A DNA stretch of 11,834 nucleotides from Bacteroidales bacterium (GTDB lineage Bacteria > Bacteroidota > Bacteroidia > Bacteroidales > UBA7960): assembly GCA_003555385.1 (NCBI GenBank), contig PWHO01000142.1, positions 1-11,834 on the forward strand, written 5' to 3'. This document shows positions 1 through 5,123 of this stretch, one piece after another. Numbering within the stretch: the stretch's first letter is position 1; each line of letters begins with the position of its first letter. The position numbers and the translations under genes are program-made. Below the pieces are notes generated by a model. The model was not told the DNA's origin. It made no database searches and saw only the letters and a list, made by a program, of their open reading frames with translations.

Positions 1-1238
1 ACAGCACCAGGGAGAAACTGATTGAGAAAACCATTTTCATGACCGCCGAGAAAGCAGGGATACCCGTTGAGGTGGCCATGCAATACAACGCCTCATTTAC
101 CGAGAACGTGCAGGCATATGTGAACAACATCAACACTGTGGAGGGCGGCACACATCTGGCAGGTTTCAGAAGGGCCCTCACACGGACGCTCAAGTCTTAT
201 GCCGAACGCTCAGGCATGCTGGCCAAACTGAAGTTTGAGATCAACGGGGATGACTTCCGCGAAGGCCTTACCGCCGTGATTTCGGTAAAAGTGGCCGAAC
301 CCCAGTTTGAGGGACAGACCAAGACAAAGTTGGGAAATTCAGAGGTCAGCGGGGCGGTTGACCAGGCCGTGAGCGAGATGCTTGCCCACTACCTGGAAGA
401 GAATCCACGCGATGCAAAAACCATTGTCAACAAGGTCATTCTGGCTGCCACTGCGCGCCATGCGGCGCGCAAGGCCCGCGAACTGGTGCAGCGAAAAAGT
501 GTACTGAGCAGCACGGGGCTGCCCGGAAAACTTTCGGATTGCTCTGAAAATGATCCTGCAAAGTGCGAAATTTTCCTGGTGGAGGGAGACTCAGCAGGCG
601 GAACTGCCAAACAGGGTCGCGACAGAAAATTTCAGGCCATATTGCCGCTGCGGGGTAAGATCCTCAACGTGGAGAAGGCAATGCCGCATAAAATATTTGA
701 GAACGAAGAGATCAAAACCATATTCACTGCCCTGGGGCTGTCCATTGGCACGGATGATGACAGCAAGGCCCTGAATGTGGAAAAACTCAGGTACCATAAG
801 GTGATTATCATGACGGATGCCGATGTGGACGGAAGCCACATTGCCACCCTGATCCTTACCTTCTTTTTCCGCTATATGCGTGAAATGATCGAACTCGGGT
901 ATATTTACATCGCAACCCCGCCTTTTTATCTTGTCAAAAAAGGGAAAGATGAACGCTATGCGTGGAGTGATGAAGAAAGAAAGCAGATCATCAGAGAGCT
1001 TTCGAAAGACGGAAAAGAATCCGGGGTACATTTCCAGCGGTACAAGGGTTTGGGTGAGATGAACTCCGAACAATTGTGGGACACCACCATGAACCCACAG
1101 TTCAGAAAACTGCGTCAGGTCGACATTGAAAATGCGGCGGAAGCCAACCGGACTTTCTCCATGCTGATGGGCGACGAGGTACCACCCCGGCGGGAGTTCA
1201 TTGAGAAGAATGCCAAATATGCGAACATTGATGCGTAG
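1..1238 (+). CDS. gyrB: DNA gyrase subunit B, C-terminal part (5' end outside window)
   Basis: GyrB is the ATPase subunit of gyrase, the type IIA topoisomerase that adds negative supercoils to DNA. The reading frame is already open at base 3, so 411 codons are visible and the N-terminal GHKL ATPase domain lies upstream of the window. What is present begins inside the transducer domain (QYN...NNINTVEGGTH, bases about 105-160). The TOPRIM domain follows: EGDSAGG at 582-602 with the catalytic glutamate, PLRGKILNVEKA just after it, and the metal-binding DADVDGSH at 816-839. QRYKGLGEMN (1035-1064) and the terminal RREFIEKNAKYANID segment are typical of GyrB rather than ParE, and there is no E. coli-type long insertion. 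The gene ends in TAG at 1236-1238 and converges on the peroxidase gene with a 62-bp gap. Family assignment is very secure; the gyrB/parE choice rests on the overall Bacteroidota GyrB-like sequence. Confidence 0.96.
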   Translation, partial: STREKLIEKTIFMTAEKAGIPVEVAMQYNASFTENVQAYVNNINTVEGGTHLAGFRRALTRTLKSYAERSGMLAKLKFEINGDDFREGLTAVISVKVAEPQFEGQTKTKLGNSEVSGAVDQAVSEMLAHYLEENPRDAKTIVNKVILAATARHAARKARELVQRKSVLSSTGLPGKLSDCSENDPAKCEIFLVEGDSAGGTAKQGRDRKFQAILPLRGKILNVEKAMPHKIFENEEIKTIFTALGLSIGTDDDSKALNVEKLRYHKVIIMTDADVDGSHIATLILTFFFRYMREMIELGYIYIATPPFYLVKKGKDERYAWSDEERKQIIRELSKDGKESGVHFQRYKGLGEMNSEQLWDTTMNPQFRKLRQVDIENAAEANRTFSMLMGDEVPPRREFIEKNAKYANIDA

Positions 1239-1265
1239 GCAACAACTGCTTAGGCAATAACTGCG
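1236..1265. repeat. Short 15-bp direct duplication at the gyrB stop codon
   Basis: Bases 1236-1250 (TAGGCAACAACTGCT) and 1251-1265 (TAGGCAATAACTGCG) match at 13 of 15 positions. A looser echo (CAAGCAACACA) follows at 1266-1276. The first copy contains the gyrB stop codon and the second supplies another in-frame TAG 15 bp later. It looks like a local slippage duplication in the gyrB to peroxidase convergent gap. I see no convincing hairpin with a T-tract in this 62-bp gap. Confidence 0.6.
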
Positions 1266-1300
1266 CAAGCAACACAATTAGTGCATAGCCAACTTGCATA

Positions 1301-1897
1301 TTAGTCACCCGAAATCCAGTCGGTTACTTTCGAAGAAAGAGGACTTTCGCGTGGCGCAAGCACATCAGCGATTTGCCCGTCCTCATCAATAAGGAATTTC
1401 TGAAAGTTCCAGGATATTTCTGCATCCACGTTTCCATTGAGTTCTTTTTGGGTAAGCCATTGGTATAAAGGCGCCTGATCATCTCCCTTTACCGATATTT
1501 TTGACATCATCGGGAAACTTACCCCGTAGTTCTCCTGGCAAAAAGCAATGATTTCTTCATTGTTTCCAGGCTCCTGGTTCATGAAATTGTTGGCAGGGAA
1601 ACCAATGATCATAAAATCCTGATCTCTGTAGCGCTGATAAAGCGTTTCCAGCTCTTCATACTGGGGAGTTAATCCGCATTCAGAGGCGGTATTTACTACC
1701 ATCACTTTTCTTCCTTGCAGCTCTGAAAGATCAAAATTTTCACCATAAATATCTGTCACCACGAAATCATGGAATCCACCGGGTTGAACCCCGTATGCAA
1801 AACCTCCGGAAAAGAGACCCGCTAAAATTGCCATGCTGGTGATGACCGACACCCTGAAACGCCTTGTAAAACCGAAATATTTAGTTGACTTATTCAT
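1301..1897 (-). CDS. Exported glutathione peroxidase-like thiol peroxidase
   Basis: Members of this family reduce hydrogen and lipid peroxides; the cysteine type in bacteria usually takes electrons from thioredoxin rather than glutathione. The 198-residue product starts with a basic stretch (RRFR, 12-15) and a hydrophobic segment to about residue 35, a signal peptide or membrane anchor, so it probably acts in the periplasm. The fold follows: the peroxidatic cysteine is C74 in NTASECGLTPQY, the conserved Gln is Q108 in NNFMNQEPG, and the Trp-Asn pair is W163-N164 in SWNFQKFLI. C120 in AFCQENYGVSFP sits where the resolving cysteine of two-cysteine members lies. The second motif, usually FPCNQF, reads FPANNF here, so its cysteine is lost. 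The gene is convergent with gyrB and divergent from cysQ. The ATG at 1897 has no clear Shine-Dalgarno site, as is common in this phylum. Family secure; thioredoxin dependence is inferred from the cysteines. Confidence 0.93.
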   Translation of the reverse strand: MNKSTKYFGFTRRFRVSVITSMAILAGLFSGGFAYGVQPGGFHDFVVTDIYGENFDLSELQGRKVMVVNTASECGLTPQYEELETLYQRYRDQDFMIIGFPANNFMNQEPGNNEEIIAFCQENYGVSFPMMSKISVKGDDQAPLYQWLTQKELNGNVDAEISWNFQKFLIDEDGQIADVLAPRESPLSSKVTDWISGD

Positions 1898-1928
1898 ATC
1901 TGTACGTTTAAATTGATTTCTGATTAAA

Positions 1929-1957
1929 CAAACAGAATGATGCTATTGTTCTGACAA
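1929..1957 (-). promoter_or_regulatory. Candidate promoter of the peroxidase gene
   Basis: Read on the minus strand, TTG (1957-1955) is followed after 18 bp by TCTGTTTG (1936-1929), which matches the Bacteroidota -7 form TAnnTTTG except at the second base. The implied transcription start would lie some 25-30 bp before the ATG. It overlaps the divergent cysQ promoter candidate. Pattern match only. Confidence 0.3.
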
Positions 1958-1971
1958 ACTCTTTACTTTTG
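1946..1971 (+). promoter_or_regulatory. Candidate promoter of cysQ
   Basis: TACTTTTG at 1964-1971 is a perfect TAnnTTTG -7 element. The nearest upstream TTG (1946-1948) is only 15 bp away, shorter than the usual 17-23, so the -33 part is weak. Transcription would begin near 1978, about 33 bp before the ATG at 2011. This argues against the upstream in-frame TTG at 1969, which lies inside the -7 box. Confidence 0.4.
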
Positions 1972-2010
1972 TCTTTTTCAGGCTCATCCTGCATCCACAA
2001 ATCCACGATC

Positions 2011-2889
2011 ATGAACTCCCATCCCACCAGAGAAATCAACAACCGACACTACATAACCCTTGCGAACATTGCCCTGAAAGCGGCGCTGGAAGCCAATATC
2101 GCCATTATGAATGTATATTCAGGCAAGATTGTCCCCGAAGAAAAATCAGACGGCAGCCCCATTACGATGGCTGACAAAAAGGCCAACTCAATAATCCTGA
2201 ACCATCTGAAAAAAACAGGCATCCCTGTTGTAAGTGAAGAATCTGAAATCCCGGATCATTCCGTCAGAATGAGCTGGCCCCGCTATTGGATCATTGACCC
2301 GCTGGATGGCACCAAAGAGTTCATTGGCCGGAACGGTGAGTTTACGGTAAACATTGCTTTGATCACTGAAGGTGAACCGGTCATCGGGGTGATCACCGCA
2401 CCTGCCACGCAAATGGCCTGGGTGGGTGTAAAAGGTGAACGGCCCCGGAAAATTAAAAATACCGGAGGCATCCCCTTCTCAGGCACTGACAGTGTCATAC
2501 CCGGTGAGTTCATTGAGAAACAAATGCATCTCAGTGATGGCATTAAAGTAGCCGTAAGCCGGTCACACCCGGATTCGCAAACAACTTCCCTGGTCCGGGA
2601 ACTGGGACGCAATTATTCCGGGCTGACCATGCACCCTAAAGGTAGTTCCCTGAAATTCTGTGACCTGGCAGAGGGACTGGCAAACATTTATCCCCGCTAC
2701 ACGCCCACTTTTGAATGGGATACCGCAGCCGGTCATGCCATTTTGAATGCGGCAGGCGGTGAACTGTTTGATCTGAACACCAAAGGACCCCTTCGCTACA
2801 CCAAACAAGAGCTGAAAAACCCGCCTCTTATCGCATTCGCAGACAAAGAAGAATCAGGGAAGTTTTTTTCGCATCCTGCGTTTGATTAA
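2011..2889 (+). CDS. cysQ: 3'(2'),5'-bisphosphate nucleotidase CysQ
   Basis: CysQ hydrolyses 3'-phosphoadenosine 5'-phosphate, a by-product of sulfate assimilation and phosphopantetheine transfer, to AMP and phosphate. It belongs to the metal-dependent inositol monophosphatase superfamily. In the 292-residue product, KSDGSPITMADKKAN (45-59) and the metal ligand E77 in VVSEES are followed by the signature WIIDPLDGTKEF (93-104), whose D96 and D99 bind metal. EWDTAAGHAIL (235-245) supplies the last aspartate, D237. The spacing and the PLDGTKEF form favour CysQ over inositol monophosphatase. I chose ATG 2011; the frame can be extended to a TTG at 1969, but that overlaps a good -7 element. The 3' end overlaps the convergent transporter gene by 36 bp. 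No sulfate-assimilation genes are visible nearby, so the role is taken from the family. Confidence 0.92.
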   Translation: MNSHPTREINNRHYITLANIALKAALEANIAIMNVYSGKIVPEEKSDGSPITMADKKANSIILNHLKKTGIPVVSEESEIPDHSVRMSWPRYWIIDPLDGTKEFIGRNGEFTVNIALITEGEPVIGVITAPATQMAWVGVKGERPRKIKNTGGIPFSGTDSVIPGEFIEKQMHLSDGIKVAVSRSHPDSQTTSLVRELGRNYSGLTMHPKGSSLKFCDLAEGLANIYPRYTPTFEWDTAAGHAILNAAGGELFDLNTKGPLRYTKQELKNPPLIAFADKEESGKFFSHPAFD

Positions 2890-3741
2890 CGGGTAAGCAA
2901 AAACGGAAACCAGGATGATCAGGGTACCCAGGTAAAATCCGGCCGACATCCGCTCATCCTCCGGAAAGAAGAAATGGGCCATCACAATGCCGTACACGGG
3001 TTCCATGTTGATGGACAATACCACGGTGTAAGCGGAAAGCACTTTCATAACGTTGACTATGGCCGTGAACGCATAAGCCGTACCAACAAATCCCAGCAAC
3101 CCGAGATAAAACAGGTCGGCAGCAGAAATGCGAAATAACCCGGCACTAAAGCCACCGGTAAATCCGAAAAACAGGGAAATAAATAAAAACCCTCCGATCA
3201 TTTCGTAAAAACTGATCACTGAGGGGTGGTGCCTGAGACTGATATTCCTGTTCAGCACCACAAACAATCCGTTCAGAAAGGCTGAAAGCAGGGCGTAAAG
3301 AATCCCTGTCAGATAATGGAACTCATACTGGAATATCAGGTAGATGCCAAACAATATGACCACACCGATAACCACCTCCAGCCAGAAAATACGCCTGCCT
3401 TGTGAAATGGGTTCCAGGAAACTTGTAAACAGGGTGGTGGAGGCAAACACTCCCAGGGTTACGGAAACATTGGAAACGTTGATGGCGTGAAAGAAGGTGA
3501 TCCAGTGCAGGGCCACCACCACACCGATGCCCAGTAGCGGAATCACTTTGCGCCAGGGGAGCACAAAAGGGATTTTCCGGATCACGAAGAAGAGCCACAA
3601 CCCTACGAACCCGAATAACATCCGGTACCATACAAGGTCGGCGGCACCCAAAGTGATCAGAGCCCCCAATATGGCCGTAAAACCAAGTAACACCACCGTA
3701 GAGTGGAGTTGAATATGCCTGCTTAATTCGTGAGAATCCAT
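2854..3741 (-). CDS. EamA-family (drug/metabolite transporter) permease
   Basis: An integral membrane protein of 295 residues with about ten hydrophobic segments arranged as two similar halves, the hallmark of the EamA/DMT superfamily of small-metabolite carriers. The first half runs about 15-140, with the conserved YRMLFGF region at 39-45. The second half starts near 145 and carries INMEPVYG (244-251), the usual EPV element of the penultimate helices. It ends in a basic cytoplasmic tail (KRRMRKKLP). The substrate cannot be read from the sequence. Its ATG lies one base after the TGA of the NadR-like kinase gene (3743-3745), so the two are almost surely co-transcribed and probably translationally coupled. 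That suggests the carrier serves the same pathway as the kinase and the thiamine-binding protein. The last 36 bp overlap the 3' end of cysQ on the other strand. It is the last of five minus-strand genes. Confidence 0.9.
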   Translation of the reverse strand: MDSHELSRHIQLHSTVVLLGFTAILGALITLGAADLVWYRMLFGFVGLWLFFVIRKIPFVLPWRKVIPLLGIGVVVALHWITFFHAINVSNVSVTLGVFASTTLFTSFLEPISQGRRIFWLEVVIGVVILFGIYLIFQYEFHYLTGILYALLSAFLNGLFVVLNRNISLRHHPSVISFYEMIGGFLFISLFFGFTGGFSAGLFRISAADLFYLGLLGFVGTAYAFTAIVNVMKVLSAYTVVLSINMEPVYGIVMAHFFFPEDERMSAGFYLGTLIILVSVFAYPLIKRRMRKKLP

Positions 3742-3742
3742 A

Positions 3743-4273
3743 TCAACCCGTTTCTGCCATATAGTCTTCTACTGCTTTAATGGCATTGTTCAGCCGCTCT
3801 TCATCCCTGCCCCTGATAACGCGGTAATGGAACCCATAAGCATTCAACTCCCTGAGGAACCAGTCAAAGAAGAAACTGCGCAAATGGGGATGTTCCCTCT
3901 GCGGATCCGGTTCCCAGGGCATATCCACATCACAAAGCAACACCAGGTCGTAGGGATTGTTTGTTATTTGCGCGGATATCCATGGGTCACAACTTCCGTA
4001 CTTATGCAGGCTCCATATTTTGGTCACAATCAGCTCCGTGTCACAAAACAACAACCCCCGCGTCCTTTTCATTGCCTCATACTCTGCTGACAGCTGCCCT
4101 TTCGCAATTTGGGTAATATCGTGCTGCACATATTCACGGTCGAGCCGTTCAATGTATTCACGGGCAAACTCAGGAACATAAGCCGTCTGGTAATAACCTG
4201 CAAGGTGCCTGGTAAGCCAGCTTTTACCGGTAGATTCCGGGCCTGTAACTGCAATTTTTCGGATAACAGTCAA
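3743..4273 (-). CDS. NadR-like nucleoside kinase domain protein (AAA_28 family), stand-alone
   Basis: A 176-residue P-loop protein resembling the C-terminal ribosylnicotinamide kinase domain of NadR, without NadR's DNA-binding and adenylyltransferase parts. Visible motifs are the Walker A loop GPESTGKS (11-18), VPEFAREYIE (33-42), the FCDTELIV strand (76-83, D78), DLVLLCDVDMPWEPD (109-123), and the charged lid region QREHPHLR (125-132). In NadR this domain phosphorylates nicotinamide riboside. In Bacteroidota, similar single-domain proteins also sit beside vitamin transport genes, so the substrate here could be another nucleoside-like vitamin. The neighbouring thiamine-binding protein makes thiamine or a derivative a candidate (inference). 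The frame has no usable ATG: TTG at 4273 is the best start, giving TVIRKIAVTGPE directly before the P-loop. It starts 14 bp after the DUF77 stop and ends 1 bp before the transporter start. Kinase fold secure, substrate unknown. Confidence 0.86.
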   Translation of the reverse strand: MTVIRKIAVTGPESTGKSWLTRHLAGYYQTAYVPEFAREYIERLDREYVQHDITQIAKGQLSAEYEAMKRTRGLLFCDTELIVTKIWSLHKYGSCDPWISAQITNNPYDLVLLCDVDMPWEPDPQREHPHLRSFFFDWFLRELNAYGFHYRVIRGRDEERLNNAIKAVEDYMAETG

Positions 4274-4287
4274 TGGATTACTGGATT

Positions 4288-4536
4288 TTATTGCTTCAGG
4301 TGACTGTTGATGACTTTCATGACGAAAACACTTTTGCCTTCCTTTTCAAAAGAGACAGCCATCTCATCGGTCAGTGCCTGCATGATGGTCCGGTAATCGC
4401 CAAACAACTGGGTGCTCATCCCATTCACCTCAGCCTCTATTCCCGGCCGCATTTTTATCCGGTCAATAAAATCCTGAATTTCGGGAATATAATCCCTCCC
4501 GAGGGGATACATGCTGATCTCCACTGATGCTTGCAT
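4288..4536 (-). CDS. Thiamine-binding protein, MTH1187/DUF77 (YqgV) family
   Basis: A small cytoplasmic protein of 82 residues, the full length of the family. It opens with VEISMYPLGRDYIPEI (5-20) and carries the signature VNGMSTQLFGDY (37-48), followed by an alpha/beta half ending VFVMKVINSHLK. Proteins of this family form compact ferredoxin-like folds that assemble as tetramers, and characterised relatives bind thiamine or its pyrimidine (HMP) part. They have no known enzyme activity and may buffer or deliver the vitamin. It is the first gene of a tight trio with the NadR-like kinase (14-bp gap) and the EamA permease. It lies 60 bp downstream of the cytochrome gene, with a possible promoter of its own. 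I see no convincing TPP riboswitch (no clear THI-box) in the short upstream gap. Family assignment is good; ligand in this organism is inferred. Confidence 0.88.
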   Translation of the reverse strand: MQASVEISMYPLGRDYIPEIQDFIDRIKMRPGIEAEVNGMSTQLFGDYRTIMQALTDEMAVSFEKEGKSVFVMKVINSHLKQ

Positions 4537-4583
4537 AAAAAAGTCTGTAAGAATGGCTTTGGCGAATTATTGCCACAGCCGGT

Positions 4584-4611
4584 AAAACATAGATCGTTAA
4601 AATTGTACCAA
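4584..4611 (-). promoter_or_regulatory. Candidate promoter of the DUF77-kinase-transporter trio
   Basis: On the minus strand, TTG (4611-4609) and TATGTTTT (4591-4584) are separated by 17 bp. The -7 part matches TAnnTTTG in all but its last base. It overlaps the 3' end of the cytochrome gene and would start transcription about 40 bp before the DUF77 ATG, letting the trio be expressed apart from the peptidase and cytochrome genes. Pattern match only. Confidence 0.33.
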
Positions 4612-5088
4612 ACTGGTACGTTTTTCGGGAATAATTACCTGCATAAAGGCAACTTCCTCCATTTGATGACAAGTATTGCAACTGCTGGCAAAGCGGTTAA
4701 ACTGCTCAACAAATGCATCTTTATCTCCACTTTCAATGGTTTCAGCCAAAGCAGGAGACACCTGGTTCATAAACTGAGTGGCAGAGGCCTCTCTGTCAGG
4801 TCGACGAATGAACCCATTCTCCATGCTGCTCATTAGCTTATCAAGCTGATAATCGGCATATCCCCAGTTTTCGTCCTGACCAGCCCAATACAGCTCATCA
4901 TAACGATAACTCACTTCAACCATGGTTGTGCTGAAGCCTCCTATCTGGCTCTCAATATTCCCAATAATCTCCTCTATGGTCTCCCCGGCCCATCGGGTTT
5001 CGATTCGCTGATCGGTTTCTGTCTGGCAGGCCCCGATCATAATTGTGGCCATGACACCGGCAAATACAAATACAATGTATCGTTTCAT
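4597..5088 (-). CDS. Monohaem c-type cytochrome lipoprotein, cytochrome c'-like
   Basis: The 163-residue product begins with a lipoprotein-type signal: MKRYIVFVFAGVMATIMIGAC, with a lipobox-like IGAC and the acylated cysteine C21. It should therefore be anchored to a membrane facing the periplasm. A single haem-binding CxxCH motif (SCNTCHQ, C137, C140, H141) lies close to the C-terminus, after about 100 mostly helical residues. That layout is the one seen in the four-helix-bundle cytochrome c' class (PF01322-like), where the haem site is on the last helix. Members of that class bind gases or act in small electron-transfer steps; the specific role here is unknown. It lies 35 bp downstream of the oligopeptidase B gene on the same strand, so the two may be co-transcribed. 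No oxidase or other cytochrome gene is nearby. The haem motif is certain; the cytochrome c' comparison is moderate. Confidence 0.8.
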   Translation of the reverse strand: MKRYIVFVFAGVMATIMIGACQTETDQRIETRWAGETIEEIIGNIESQIGGFSTTMVEVSYRYDELYWAGQDENWGYADYQLDKLMSSMENGFIRRPDREASATQFMNQVSPALAETIESGDKDAFVEQFNRFASSCNTCHQMEEVAFMQVIIPEKRTSLVQF

Positions 5089-5123
5089 AAGATGTTGGTT
5101 TTGGGGTTTATAAAAACATCAAA

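Noticed and set aside
591..1277. Long minus-strand open frame (228 codons) opposite gyrB
   Set aside because: Lies fully over the conserved TOPRIM coding region; its translation has no recognisable domain and the plus-strand frame is certain.
1969..2010. Upstream TTG extension of cysQ by 14 codons
   Set aside because: The TTG lies within a perfect -7 promoter element and the added residues do not belong to the conserved fold; ATG 2011 is preferred.
4537..4596. TPP riboswitch upstream of the thiamine-binding protein gene
   Set aside because: The gap is only 60 bp and shows no THI-box-like CTGAGA core or matching stems.
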